Positions 1 to 12,026 are shown, counted from the stretch's first letter. The stretch is 64,000 nucleotides of DNA from Collybia mongolica (GCA_013420905.1 JAAXNY010000008.1:2728001-2792000), one strand, 5' to 3'. Numbers and translations are program-made. Notes: generated by a model from the sequence alone, not told the origin.

Positions 1-1374
1 TGGTGGTATATTTCTGAGCGTGGCGCGTCCGTTGAGCCTAGGAAGAAAGACAGAAAGGCAAGTAAGCCTTTAGTATGTGAAAGCAGAGGAATAAAAGCAC
101 ATAGCCATGAGACTATTCGAATACACTGGGAAATCGGAACATAAGGACAAACGGGTAACTCGGGTGGCAACCTCCGGTACGCACATTTTGGTAAAGTCAT
201 ATAGATGGAGACATAAATTACTGAAGGCTATGATTGAGAATGATTACAACGCTAGTACGAGAGGGAAGAGACTATACTGACGATTAGATTCCATCGTGTG
301 AAACTTGAAGAGGATCAGGATGACAGGGTTAGAACAATTTGAAGTACACCACTCACACATATTAATTGGGCCAGTGCAGTGAGACTTGGTAATGGACCAC
401 GTCAGTAAAAGGTCGATGTGGGGTAGTCCAAGCGTACCTGGTTAATAAGCCCGTTTCTTCAATGTAAGAATCAATAACATGCTTGGTGCTGTGGAGATAT
501 GCTGAAACATTAGACTCACTAACTGTCCACACTATTAATTTATCAATTATTTTTGAACGTCTGGAAGGAGTGTGCATCAGCAAGGGCCCCATCCAAGCCG
601 ACGGCCTGATGAGACCTCACCTTTCAAGCCAGACCTCTGTTTCTTTGAGATAATAACACAAGGAAATCATGATAAGGCTGTCAGTAACCATGCTGCCACA
701 TATCATGGTCGTATATAACCACTTCCACTGCTCTAGGAGCCCGGAAATGGTTTTATCCTGGTAAGTAACAACGGAGACCCAAACGCCACCAAGGAATATA
801 ATACAAGACGCAGTATAGCACAGCGCTGGAACGAAGTGCTTGCCAGAGAACGTCTGCATCCGCTTGATGTAAACCACCCAGAACCAAGACTTAGAACACC
901 TTCATCTGGTAATGGTATTCCACAGGAGACGTGGTACTGACCCGAACAACGAATTCAATCAGACTAGAGAATAGAATGGATAAAACGGCGCTTGTGACGG
1001 ACAGAAACCTGTCCATCTTTTCCGGGAGACCGTACCATGTAACAACGGCGGTATAGGTTGCATGACTAGTACAAATCGTATGGCTCAAATCAAGGATCCT
1101 GCGTTGAAGTTGCCATTGAGAACTCCCATGTATAGAGAGCCCGAATGACATACCAAACAACTGCTACCATAAAATTTCAGCCATCAGTAAAGGTGTATGA
1201 GCCATGTGTAAGTTGGTGAAAACGACATACTGCGGCATCAATCATGCTCGATTGCAGCCTGGAGACCCTGTAATGGACGTATGTCTGCACACATAGGATG
1301 CCAAAAAGGAAAATCAAGAAGAAACTTCCAACCTCTACCGCCCCAAGGGTGTTGTCTAGGGTCACATGTGTCAT
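1..1374 (-). CDS. DUF6534-type seven-helix membrane protein, copy A (3' end cut by window edge)
   Basis: Multi-exon minus-strand gene. Exon 1 (1231..1374) encodes an N-terminal membrane segment with the family pattern TLGAVEVGSFF..LFGILCVQTYVHY. Exon 2, ending at 942, carries DLSHTICTSHATYTAVVTWYG. Later exons give the CYYL pair, then KLIVWTV and TGLLT across short introns, and LNGRATLR at about 14-37, after which the gene runs off the window. It is a paralogue of the gene at 3027..4396, with exon 1 the same length (144 nt). DUF6534 proteins are predicted plasma-membrane proteins of unknown function, greatly expanded in Agaricomycetes. Oddity: the usual AG before the VVYIKRM exon is GG here, so the nearest usable acceptor (CTAAG) lies 12 nt upstream and would add four residues in frame. 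The start of exon 2 and the splicing between about 100 and 360 are unresolved. Confidence 0.75.
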
Positions 1375-3026
1375 GGGGGACTACTTAACTGAGGTTTTTC
1401 TGAGAGAGACGGAGCTATAACGTGGTCCTTTATGGGCGAAAAACATCCAGCAGCTCGGAGGTTATCCATTATAGCGATAATCCTTGTTCCCGGGGACCGG
1501 TGGCAGGGCCGGCGAGTGTATCTTTCTGCAACGTCGTCAGTGTTATTGTGAACATGTAATGCAATATTTTGGACGTGAAACGCGACAAGGGGACTTGACT
1601 CAGGGAGCTCAGAGTTGGCGGTTTAACACAGTTTTCAGAAAGCCGGCTCATGCGGAGGCGCAATTTTGATTCCGCGGCCCTCGGGAGCGACCACTTCAAG
1701 CACCCCTCAACCTTGTAGAGCACTGGCACGGTGTTTGATACTCAACATAGAGCCCATGGAATGAGAGGAAATTAGCCAGGAACGACTCTGACCATGGATA
1801 CAAGGATCCACTTCAGTGGCAGTGGTAGGCGGAGTTGTATGTTACTATTGATTAGGGCTGCACGTCCCGTCGTCACCCAAGCGCACCTCTTTGATGGTAT
1901 GGTGTACGAAACAGGTATCCGCCGTCCGACCCGTCAACCGACGGCTCGATACGGGTATACGGTCCACGTGACTTTGAGAATGCGCCTCGTCAATGCATTT
2001 GCACAACAGACTGGTGTGATGATGCATTTACCTCCTCAGATGACAGATGAAGGGTTGTAGCACCAATTCCTCTACTTTGTGTGCTGGGATTGCACTCTGG
2101 ATCACGCCTTCTTTCCATTGGCGATGGATGCTTGAAGAATTATCACGGAGCGACGTATTAGGGTGGAGGGATATAAAATACAATACTAAGGTTAGTTTAC
2201 GGCCTGTAAACTTTTGATGAGAACGACACACTTCCTACTAAATCAAAATTTCAGTGCAGAGGTATGTGTTCTGATTCACATACCTGGTGAGATCATCAAT
2301 AGCAGCTGGACTCTTGCATATTACAGATATTCCACTGTCAAAAAAAGTCCTTTTAGGCAAGAAGCGTAAACACAACACAACGAGAAAGCATACATCCAAT
2401 ACTCACAAATTTATTGTAAGATCTATTAGCCATACGCCCGTATTGGCACCCGTTGGGCTTGTTGCTGAGGGGTGTACGGTTGCCGTCAGAACCGTAAACT
2501 ATACGGTACGGTGTGCAGCCCTACTATTGATGCTTATTGGTATATGGTGCACTCCACCTAAGTATAGGCCGCTACTTTGGACAAGCGATTGGCCGGAGAA
2601 AATCTTTATTATTTAGAAGCTAGCGGGGTGCCAGATTTGGGCTGTGCGGGGCACCACTATTTTACATGTTGTGAAGCCCTATTTGTAGTAGGGATTCCAG
2701 GGGGAAAATGAAAATGAAATTCCCACAATGATATGTAGAAACTCATAGGATATAAATAAAACAAGTTGAGGAAATGATGGAAATAGTGAAGTGTAGTTAT
2801 ACAATAATAGGTTAGTTTATAAGTACATTAAAGATCACAAACCTCCTGATCACATTATTGCTGCCTCTGCAAGGGATTATACGATTTATCCGGAATCCGG
2901 ATTTATTGATAGTTGTTGCCGAATAGATACGATAACCATTGGCGTGCCTGTGGACGCATTACACAATGGCAGAATATACCGATGGACGGGAAAAGCGCAA
3001 GGGGATCTAAAACCGTGCGTGAAAGT
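1375..3026. other. Spacer between the two DUF6534 genes
   Basis: It holds the upstream region of copy A and the downstream region of copy B. Short open frames occur (for example 1794..2060 and 2287..2616, plus strand) but show no recognisable domain, signal peptide or convincing splice context. I see no gene here. Confidence 0.4.
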
Positions 3027-4396
3027 TCAGTCAAGATCTAAGAATGAATTGCCATGAGTGCTGACAGGAGCGGGCAGCATTTCTGAGCTGGTAGTAAGTT
3101 CAGGTGAAATCGGGGGTATGGCTCTGAGCGTGGCGCGCCCGTTTAATCTGAAGAGCAGTCAAAGAGTGAGAAGAAGCGTACAAGGCGATAGAAGAGAATT
3201 ACAAAGCCAAAAGGCAATTCGAGTACACTGAGAAATAGATACATGAGTACGACCGAACCGATAAGGTTCCCAATACCCACGTTTCGGTAAACACATGTAG
3301 ATGGCAACGAAGGCAACTAACAGCCACAACCAGAATCATTTCAGTGCCATAGTGGACAATGTGATTTCACAAACAAAACGTAGAGTCCATGGTCTGGAAC
3401 TTGAGAATAGGTTTAGCTCGCGCACCGATTAAACCCAATTACAACTTACACATATAAGTTGAGCCAGCGCAGTCAGACTTGAAGGGGATGTCATTAAACG
3501 TACCAAACGGCGAGGAAGAAAACATACCTAGTTAGCAGCCCTGTTTCTTCACCCCATACTTCAGCGACGCATTCAGTGGAACCAACCCAATTCGCGGCCA
3601 GGCTCACCTATCGTCCATAATTTCAGCTTCTCAACCAGCTTCGAAGGACTACAAAAACATATTCAACTTCAGTCTAGTCATACAACCGAGCTTTACCTTC
3701 CAAGCCATTTCTCAGACTTCGTGAGATAATAGCATAAGGCACCCACGATAAGGCAGTCAGATACCACAATCCCCGATAGAGTGGCTATAAGCAGCCACGT
3801 CCACTGTTGCATGAATCTAGAGAATTCCTTGGCCTGGAACGCGGCCAAGCTTACCCAGAGCCCCGCACTGCACGTCAGAGCGGACACGGCATAGCACAGC
3901 CATGGAATGTAGCGCTTGCCCGAGAATTTTTGGATCCGCCTGGCATAAACCACCTAGTGGGAGCCCAAAGCTCAGAATGTTTCCAACAATTAGGTGGAGG
4001 TTCCGGCGGGGGCGGGCTTACCCGGACCACAAATTCGACCAGGCTGGAGAAGAGCACGCTCAACGGCATGCTGGGGACAGCAATCACCTCGTCAACGCGT
4101 CGCGGATCGCCGTACCATGTGATGATGGCGGTGTAGGTGGCGTGTGTGACGCTGATGGTGTGGCCCAGATCGAGACACAATACGAGAACTACCTGTGAGT
4201 TTATTGAATTGATTTTCAATGGCGCATGTGCATGTTGACGGAGGAGGCATACCGCGCGGTCAGGGATGTTCAACTGCATCCCGGCAGTTTTGTAGTGGAC
4301 GTAAACCTGAGCACAGAGGACGCCAAACAGGAAGACCGAGATAAATCCTCCGATTTCAATCGCTCCAAGGGTCCTTCCAACAGTCACTTGCGTCAT
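3027..4396 (-). CDS. DUF6534-type seven-helix membrane protein, copy B
   Basis: Rebuilt exons on the minus strand: 4253..4396, 4022..4192, 3697..3953, 3608..3648, 3528..3546, then exons encoding SLTALAQLIC (about 3455-3487) and LNGRATLRAIPP to the stop at 3027-3029 (last exon 3027..3147). Exon joins keep frame, giving the family landmarks in order: TLGAIEIGGF, CLDLGHTI, ITWYGD, LVEFVVR, CYYLTKSE, KLKLWTI, ETGLLT and LNGRATLR. Hydrophobic segments fit a seven-helix protein with a soluble C-terminal tail. The function of the family is unknown. The exon between about 3150 and 3430 is not confidently resolved. Tandem arrangement with copy A, same strand, points to local duplication followed by divergence. 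Confidence 0.8.
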
Positions 4397-4457
4397 GAGA
4401 CTCGGAGATTTGTGGAGGTTTCAAGGTGTTCAGAAACAGTGCTGGATATGGCCTAAT

Positions 4458-4464
4458 CTTTATA
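4458..4464 (-). promoter_or_regulatory. Possible TATA box of DUF6534 copy B
   Basis: TATAAAG on the minus strand, about 62-68 bp upstream of the start codon at 4396. The position is suitable for a fungal core promoter; no other support. Confidence 0.3.
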
Positions 4465-5169
4465 GAAGGATGCCCGGGGGTGGATCTTCTGGTAACTCGT
4501 AGCAACAACGGAAATCGGTAGGACTATTGCCGTTCATACCAAGTTTGTGAGGTGAAGGGAGCAGTAGCGGCAAAGAAAGATGATATGAGCCGAACGAGAC
4601 ACTGGCTAAAGCGACAAGGACTCAGTAGAGATCATGTGAGCATTTGACTAGTATGGGGCGGAATACTCCTGCATTTTGAGAATGTTGTGCCACACTACGG
4701 CCACATTATCATCCAAACAGCGAGCCAGGAAGCCACCAAAAAGCCATTGTCGTCGGTATCCCGACTTTCGCGAGAGCAGGGAGTCTGCCGGTCACCATCT
4801 TAGTTGCCGATGGTGGAGTTATTAGCGCACGACGGCACGAGGTACTTTGTCCATCATTGTCTGTCAGTTTCTCGCGTTCGAGTCACAGCATAGCAACATA
4901 AATACAGCTACAGGGGGGATTGTGGGTCCAGATCCGGGACCACGAAGGGCAATGGGCTGTGGGGGTTTGTTGGGATCAGTCTTTATTGTTCAAGCAGTGT
5001 CTTCGCCATACTATTGTCTCAGTTAAGCTTATAGAGCACTAGGTTGACAGGGTTTCCAGGCACTGTTCGCGGTCACTCCCTTCATCGTTAACGTGTTCGT
5101 TTGGAACCACGATCGCAAATGGTCAAAGTTCATCATAAGTATATTTTTCCAACGCCTACAATAAGAATC
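4465..5169. other. Intergenic region
   Basis: Between the 5' side of DUF6534 copy B and the 3' end of the secreted-protein gene. No open frame with recognisable content was seen. Confidence 0.4.
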
Positions 5170-6962
5170 TCACAATCTACTGTCGGCCTTGAACATCATC
5201 TGGGACGGTGAAGTGCTAACGGGTGTCATGGTAGGCGCGGGAGATGATGAAGTGTCTGAGGCTAGAGGAGACTCAACAGCAGCAGCTGTGGGAACAGCGA
5301 TCGAAGAAGGATCGTTGATGTCGGTGGAAGTGGGAACGACTGACGAAGAAACGCCGGAAGCCGCAATACTCGCTGCGACGTCCTCAGCATTAACCGAAGT
5401 AGTAGGTGTCGTTGAATCAGAAGTAATAGTCGCGGAGGCAGCAGCATTTGAAGGTTCTACATCTTGGGCGGTCATTGACGGAGTAGGTACCGTGGAATCA
5501 GAGGTGAGTGTTGCAGAAGTGACAGCGGGATCGCTTGATGAGGTGTTGTTAGCGCCTATAACCTGAACATTGAGCGCTGCCGCCGACGCCATAGGAGTCG
5601 AGACTGGCATAGAACTCTCCGTATTCGAGCTAGCAGTGGCTGAACTGGAAGGAGTGCTACTAAAAGTAAGAGAGGCTTCTACAATGGAGGTAGGCTCAAC
5701 ATCTGCTGCCGAAACCGAAGGCATAGCTGTGCTCATGCTTGTAATGGTGATTGTTGTTGTCATCGTAGACGTGGCAGTGACAGTGTCTTCCTCGGCATTG
5801 GCGACTTCAGGAGTGTCGGGAACAAATACGAGAGTGACGTTCTTGGCTGATAGAGGCTCACCGACCTCATCCCTTCCGCCCATGACATTTGTAACGCCAG
5901 CCGTTCCTGCTTTATTGGGAGAAGTAGGGTCATCGCTCTTGTTGTCATCCTGTCCCAGAACCCATATCGGTCGGATTGTTCCAGTCTTCCCATTGTAAGC
6001 AAACGTCTGACTTTTCTGTTCATCTGATTTTTCTTGGGCCTTATCGAAGCATTTCTCTACGGTCATGCGTTGGGGCTCTGCCGATGCCGCCTTTCCATTG
6101 GTGGTTGCGCAGTAGGGAACAGTGTTCGGTTGAGGAGAATCGAAGAGAGAAAATTGAAGATTGACGGGAACATCCGAATCCTCTCCTGAAGGCATAGAAA
6201 ACCCAGAGATACCAGGCGGTGCATTGACAAGGAACGCGCGCGTGTAGTTATTCTCAGAGGCATTCAGGAACCAGATGTGATCCTTGGACTCTTGCATCAC
6301 AAGCGACCCCAACTTCTTGCCATTGGAGGAGTCGTTAGTAGGGCTCTGTGAGTATAAAGTTAAATGGGAACCGAACCCTAAAGAAAGATGATGCCAACCT
6401 TAAGATCTACCCTCCCCGGAACTCCCCCTGATTTGTCTCCCCGCTTAATCGTCTCACTTTGACCAGCATGCGAGGAACGACGTCCAGGAGAAAGAATATA
6501 GGAACCTCCTTGATTGCTTGGGATAACGACCGATGATCGATGTTTCTCATGGCGGCTAATATCCCGCGGGTGGAAGTGCGCCTGGGTTTCGTAATTATTT
6601 CTTTTGGCGGTAGCTCCAGAGTAAGAGTGCCTCGCTGAACTGATAGCCATGTCAGCCATACGAATGACGTTACTGATAGGCGACCAATCGAGCGCTCTCT
6701 AGTAACGCAACAAATATGTTAGAATGGCGTTTTGATTAGGTGAGGCAGTAGGACGAACCCCTTTATGTTGCTCTCTCTTCGAGTTTCTGTTCTCGTAAGA
6801 GTTTCCATGTTTGACGGCATAGAAAGGAGCGGGGGGTGAGAAGGGGCTAGATGGGGCCCGTCCTTGGATAGCCACAGCGTTGACAGAGAGAGGGAACAAG
6901 GAAATAGCAGCAAGGCTGCAGAATGTGGCGAGGACGGCGAACTGCTGGTTAAGAGCGACCAT
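5170..6962 (-). CDS. Secreted Ser/Thr-rich protein with dibasic sites
   Basis: Exon 1 starts at 6962 with a clear signal peptide (hydrophobic core FAVLATFCSLAAISLFPLSV, then NA). Exon 2 (6411..6639) and exon 3 (5170..6345) join in phase: exon 3 begins SPTNDSSNGKK. After about residue 60 of exon 3 the protein becomes a long Ser/Thr/Ala/Val repeat-like region (TATSTM, TSTMT, SSSDP), likely O-glycosylated. KR pairs (SKR, AKR, IKR) in the N-terminal part could be Kex2-type processing sites. Exon 1 and exon 2 are in the same frame, separated by one TAG at about 6702-6704; an intron of about 72 nt (donor GTTGCG, branch CTGAC, acceptor ATCAG) would remove it, but the donor is weak. No known enzymatic domain. 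Function unknown; probably a cell-wall or extracellular protein. Confidence 0.7.
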
Positions 6963-7836
6963 TTTTAAGAAGAAAAAAAAAGGAGAGGTTGTAAAAGGAT
7001 GAATGTAAAAAGCGCAAGTAAAACGATGCCTGTCGTGTGGTAGAATGCGAAGTTGAAAGATTATAAAATGGACTTGAAGAAAATAAGTTATGAAAGATCA
7101 CCAGGATCGATAGAAGATGAATGGGGGAAGAAAGAAGAGGAATGGGGGGGAGCAGTCGAGCGCCATCCTACTTATAGATACAGAACCGTGGCTGACTGTT
7201 TGTTTCGATTTGCACTGGACCGATTGGGAAGTGGTATTGCCCAGTTTGGAAGTTCCGCTGGAGAGGCGAACACAGAACCGGTTCGCTCGGAACGCGACGA
7301 AAGTTGTCAGAACATTCACCGATTGACGGCCTTCAAACGGGCCACACCAAAATTCCTGCAAGGAAAGGTATCATGCGTCAATTGTAGCCTTTGTTGGTGA
7401 GACCGGGGATGAACCGTTGCGGCGTGCGATGCACAGATTTGGGTCCAGCTGGCCGCAATGTAGCGAGTACAGTTTTTTCTTGAGAAAAGACAAGATTTCA
7501 CAAATCAGGCGTTGTGCGACCACTGGGTACTATTTGAATGAGGTGATATATAGTGGTATGCAATGTTCAATGTTTTTGATCGAAGTCATGATGATCGCGA
7601 GATGCCGGATGCTTCAGGCGCTGTTGATAAACTCACGACAACAACGAGGCACAGCACTGCACGCGTCTGGGGCTTGGAATCGGATGTTTCACCGCAGCTT
7701 CGCCAGCCCCAGGCTGCGAAACACCATTTTTCCCTGAAAACCCACCACTAGTTTAAACCAGTACGAACAACTGTGCTACACACCTAGCCTTCAAGCCGGC
7801 TCGCATATTCAAGAGGGCCCTGTTACCCGTATTACC
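6963..7836. other. Divergent intergenic region
   Basis: Shared upstream region of the secreted-protein gene (minus) and the coiled-coil gene (plus). Overlapping short open frames on both strands (7053-7400, 7417-7751) show no recognisable protein features. A poly-A tract lies immediately 5' of the secreted-protein start. Confidence 0.4.
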
Positions 7837-8637
7837 ATGGAAAGTGCAAGCGGACCGATTGCTCGCAATTCGAGTCGACCATCTCGCGGAGGAGAGAGAG
7901 AAAAGGAAGATAAAGGAAGCTTCAAGCTGAAGGTAAGCCAGTCGCTTCCAGTCTAGCCCTGTCCAGACTACATCTTCACCTCAGATACCCCCCACCCGGC
8001 CTACACCCTACAAAGAAAAGTCGGAATTGACATGGTTATCGCATGGGTTCTTTAGCTAATAGGCTCCATTCAAGTAGATTTCAGGCGTTACGAGAGAGAT
8101 ATGAGGAAGTGACAAAGGTGTGTTTCTCATTCTTGACTGTTGCCCCACCCATATCTGATCTTTAGCCCGGCTGCCTCTTTGAAGGAGCACGATAGCTACC
8201 AACGGGACCTTGAAATTGCCAACGCTAAAATCCAGATGCTCCAAGAAGAGAATGAGTATATACTCCTCACGCCTTAGCCATCTTCTCAGTAACCGACGTA
8301 TATTCTTTATGAAGCCTTCTGTTAGACGCGATTAACGTCTCTTCGCCAAATCTGATACAAATGGTTTCGCCCGTCCATCAAAGCCTCGAATCACAACAGC
8401 CGACTCCTGATGGGCCGCCGCGAAGTGCAGGCGTTGATAACGGTCATCCTACACCACGATCGTCATACTTCGTACCCCAACCTCCACACGCGAACGGGAA
8501 TGCCAACGGCCGCTCGAACAGCAGTCGTCACCGACCGACAGAGGTACAAGCCTACCCTTATCATATATTATGCTTTGCTAATTGATTGAATGTAGGTTAG
8601 TGACCGTGAGTCTTTTGTGAGTGAGCATGGTCCATAA
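7837..8637 (+). CDS. Conserved short coiled-coil protein
   Basis: Six small exons: 7837..7932, 7985..8019, 8078..8117 (or 8119), 8166..8255, 8315..8543, 8596..8637. The joined protein is about 160 residues: a basic Ser/Arg-rich N-terminus, a segment PYKEKFQALRERYEEV, then a heptad-rich stretch YQRDLEIANAKIQMLQEEN followed by LLLDAINVSS, and a low-complexity Pro/Ser/Asn tail ending SEHGP. Such short Glu/Leu-rich helices suit a protein-protein adaptor. INO80-complex subunits with a short coiled coil look vaguely similar, but I cannot assign that. The join between exons 3 and 4 needs donor GTGTTT two bases downstream of GTGTGT to keep frame. Because every exon is short, a simple ORF search would miss this gene. 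Confidence 0.65.
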
Positions 8638-9459
8638 CAAGGATCCCAAATGTAGAAGTACGACAACGCGAGAATACGGGTCTTTGTGGATTGGAACTTC
8701 ATCGTCTGTCCTTCTCTAATAATAAAATGTATTGATACTGGGCACAGGTCTCGCTGGGCGCACCGTTATACGATCTTTCGTTGACGTTGTATTGGATTCT
8801 GGACTTGCGGCATGAAAAGTATCGGGGCTGTATATTTATTTCCCACCCTGCCTCCTTTACGAAGCGGGCTCAATTTTCACTTTGTAGGCTTCCCACCAGT
8901 ACAGACCATAACTGCTGAGTTTTTTCTTCCATTTTATCATTTCTCTGTAACAAACCATAACACTACTTGCCCGGTCCAGTTCATCTAAATCAACGGTATT
9001 TTTCAAGGGAATCGGACGGGTATCATAGCGTTATATGCCATCTCACGTACTCCACAGCCAACGGTTCTATTTCATAGACGTACTTGGACGTACCTGGCAA
9101 TGTGTCGACATCCTTAGTGGGTGCTTGCTCTGCCATCTTAGCTCTGCCTCTGGACCGCAGCAAGATACTTTGAACCCCTATCATTCCTTATGTTGCTTAA
9201 GGCATCTACTAGGTATGACGAAAAGATTACAGAACGGGCTTATTAGCGAGATGGACGTCTACCCTTCGGACGCTGAAAGTTTCGGAGTTGCAGGGCCGCT
9301 CGTCAAGTACGGATACTTCGATAAATCTCTAGCATGAAGAAATTAACGGTGTAGTTACTGCATCTACGCCGGGCATAATCAGGATGCTGACACTCGAATT
9401 CTGAAGGGACTACATAGCCATTATCTCAGATATGGTCGCGTCCCGGTCCGAAGTGGCAT
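8638..9459. other. Intergenic region
   Basis: Downstream of the coiled-coil gene. An open frame at 9035..9337 (plus) has no recognisable domain. The right end merges into the F-box relic. Confidence 0.35.
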
Positions 9460-9970
9460 CATTTTCTCCTGCTTGACATGTTCAGCTTGGTTCACCTCAC
9501 CATTAGTCATGCCTTGCACATTCAAACCCGGAACTTGAATAGTTAAAGGAATTCCTTTCTCCTGTGGGTTCGGAAAAATTTCGCCTTGTTCAGGGAGGGT
9601 CACGGGAGGGAAAACCCTCAGCTGCATGAATAGGCAGGCCCTCCAGTCTATTGTGAGGCTACAGCCTCAAACTCGGTGAGGGGACTCGAGGGAACCCGGT
9701 AACGCGATGACTGCGTTTATACCCTTCTTTGACGACCTAAGACTTACTATTGACGACGTACCTGACGGTCTTTTCGCATAGACATGGTCATCTTACTATT
9801 CAAGGCGCCTGTTGAGCCTGGAGGAACAAAATTGGTGCAGGAGTTAGTGTCCATAGGATCCGCTGAGATGGAGTTACAGCGGAGGGGCTTTGAACGGACC
9901 CTGTGGCAAGTTTTCTAACCAACTCCTAACGGCTTGGAGGGATTCCGTATGTATAGCCTTGATATCTCCC
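9460..9970 (+). pseudogene. Decayed relic of an F-box/LRR gene (3' part)
   Basis: This stretch aligns by eye with positions about 11455-12010 of the intact F-box gene downstream, with indels and stops. Shared anchors in order include CAGCTGCATGAA, CCTCAAACTC, CTTTTCGCA followed by GACATGGTC, and TTGGAG..ATTCCGTA. The correspondence runs in the same orientation for about 500 bp, so it is a tandem copy that has lost its N-terminal half and its reading frame. No product expected. Confidence 0.7.
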
Positions 9971-10601
9971 AGTGGCTTGAGTCCTGTTAGAGTATGTAGG
10001 AAGTCAAGCCAGACGACGGAGATTGCCGGAGGGCCTGTTTTCGAATGAATCGTGACCGACCCTTGTTGACTAGCAACGACCACGATAAATTTGCTCAGTA
10101 GACGAAGTTTACCCTGTCAGACTGATAGGAACAGTACTAACGGACGTGGCCACTACCAGAGTGATTGACAACAATTGTCTCTGATTCAACATTCTTCAAC
10201 GCTCCCCATTTTCACAATGAAGACTGGTTGTCTTGAAACTTTCTATCTTGCTCTTGCTCAACCTCCAACCTGAATTACAAAGGCTCTTTGACATGTGGAA
10301 TTAGTTTCCAGGAAGCCTCGCTTTGCACTTCACTTCTATGCCACTAGGCCCTTGGCGTAACGATGAAAGGACCATAAATGTGGCTCCTCGTTCTCCCTCA
10401 GACCATAGGATGGTGGCTTTCAAGAAATATCTTAGGTGGCACAAGATTACTCGCCGTATAAATACTAGAAATCAACCGTACTCAATAAACGCCTTCCGCA
10501 CCAGCTACAAAATTTCATGTGAGTCCCATTAATTTGCCCGATTTCTGAAGTTTAACATATTTCGCAGTTCGCGGACTGATTTAGAGGGCTCCTCCATTGA
10601 G
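9971..10601. other. Upstream region of the F-box gene
   Basis: No gene recognised. A possible 5' exon or leader may end at the pyrimidine-rich TTTCGCAG at about 10560-10567, just before the F-box start codon, but no coding match supports it. Confidence 0.35.
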
Positions 10602-12026
10602 ATGGAGGACTTCCCTATATTACTACGATCTCACATACCAGACATCAAACGCGATGTGTGCAATCAAACCGTAACCGCGATAAGAGGGTCAATTGATAAA
10701 TTACCCATTGAAATAATGGGAGAGATTTTTGTTCAGTGCCTATCTTCTAACAATAACGTGTGCTACTTTCCATCATCTCGGACAGCGCCTCTCCAACTAT
10801 GTGGGGTCTCCTCACGGTGGAAGCGCATTGCGATGGCTATGCCGACGCTCTGGAAAGACTTTTCCCTGGTCCCGCCCCCGGGTATTGATGAAGATGGTTA
10901 CATGTCCACAATAGCATTATTCATTAATCTATCCCGACCCCGCCCGCTCGAATTCAATGTTTGGCTGGAGTGTCAAGGACTTACCGACCAGGGGCTGCTC
11001 TTAAAAGGCGTTTCTCTAATCCTCTCCGAAATCAACCGCTGGAAGAAGGTTGAGATTGTGTTGAATGAGGAACTGTGCAAACGGCTCGTAGCTACGCATG
11101 TTGGGCCTAATCCACTCCTCGAAGACCTCGCTCTTGATATGCTTCCGTGTTACGATGACGAGGAAAACTCGGATCATCTGCCCGCCACTCTCACGAAATT
11201 TCCTCGCCTCCGTATACTTAACCTTTGTCCCGACTTCTACGCGCCATTCACTGGCATGCCTTGGCCTCAACTCACTAATATACATATCGACACTCACGTA
11301 CCTATCGACGAAGGTGTCGACATTATGAACGAATGCCCGCGCGTGGTACGGTGCGCGATGATGAGCGTTATCGAACCGGTCGATGAAGTCAAGCCCCATA
11401 AAATTTCTCTCTCATTCCTCGTTAATCTGTGTCTGATACCGGAGTACGATGTTGGGGACATGTTATCCTGCCTGACGTGCCCTGCTCTGGTCCACCTCGA
11501 CATCAGGTATGCCTGGACCGCTACAACTCAAAGCTCAAACACTTTGAAAGAATTCCTATCTCGCTCTTCCTGCAAGCTCGAAACTTTCTTTTGGCGTGGG
11601 GGAGAAGTTACGGAAAGTGAAACTATCAGCTGCATGAAGACACCAGCCCTCCAATATGTAAAGTTGTTGTCGATTAATAACCTCAAACTCAGCACCCGTA
11701 CTTTGAAGCTTCTAAAACACGAAGACAGCGCGGTAGTGACTGTGTTCATGCCCTTCCTCGAGGAACTGAGGCTTAGCATTGTCTGCGTACCGGACGGCCT
11801 TTTCGCAGACATGGTCGCCTCCCGATTCAAGGAGCCTGGCGGGAGGACGGCCTCGGTGCAAAATCCAGTATCCCTAAAATCCGTTGAAGTGGGATTCCGA
11901 CGAAGGGGCCAAGATACATCTCAGCGGGATAAAGACTCGGTCCGTTCTGACCAGCTTTCTGACGTGTCAAGGTTGGAGAAATTCCGTACCCATGGCCTTA
12001 AAGTCATTATGTCCTTTCGCGACTGA
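10602..12026 (+). CDS. F-box protein with C-terminal leucine-rich region
   Basis: Single-exon frame of 474 residues. The F-box is near residues 30-90: LPIEIMGEIFVQCL, then APLQLCGVSSRWKRIAMAMP and TLWKDFSL, the usual layout for Agaricomycete F-box proteins. The rest consists of irregular leucine-rich repeats (LEDLALDMLP, LRILNLCPDF, LVHLDIRYAW, LEELRLSIV). Such proteins are substrate receptors of SCF ubiquitin ligases, binding Skp1 through the F-box; the target is unknown. The start chosen is the first in-frame ATG before the F-box. A decayed tandem copy lies just upstream. Confidence 0.85.
   Translation: MEDFPILLRSHIPDIKRDVCNQTVTAIRGSIDKLPIEIMGEIFVQCLSSNNNVCYFPSSRTAPLQLCGVSSRWKRIAMAMPTLWKDFSLVPPPGIDEDGYMSTIALFINLSRPRPLEFNVWLECQGLTDQGLLLKGVSLILSEINRWKKVEIVLNEELCKRLVATHVGPNPLLEDLALDMLPCYDDEENSDHLPATLTKFPRLRILNLCPDFYAPFTGMPWPQLTNIHIDTHVPIDEGVDIMNECPRVVRCAMMSVIEPVDEVKPHKISLSFLVNLCLIPEYDVGDMLSCLTCPALVHLDIRYAWTATTQSSNTLKEFLSRSSCKLETFFWRGGEVTESETISCMKTPALQYVKLLSINNLKLSTRTLKLLKHEDSAVVTVFMPFLEELRLSIVCVPDGLFADMVASRFKEPGGRTASVQNPVSLKSVEVGFRRRGQDTSQRDKDSVRSDQLSDVSRLEKFRTHGLKVIMSFRD

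Noticed and set aside
2287..2616. 109-codon plus-strand frame between the DUF6534 genes
   Set aside because: Has one hydrophobic patch but no family motif or splice partners; likely chance.
5189..5998. Long plus-strand frames opposite the Ser/Thr-rich secreted protein
   Set aside because: They are antisense shadows of the repetitive coding sequence.
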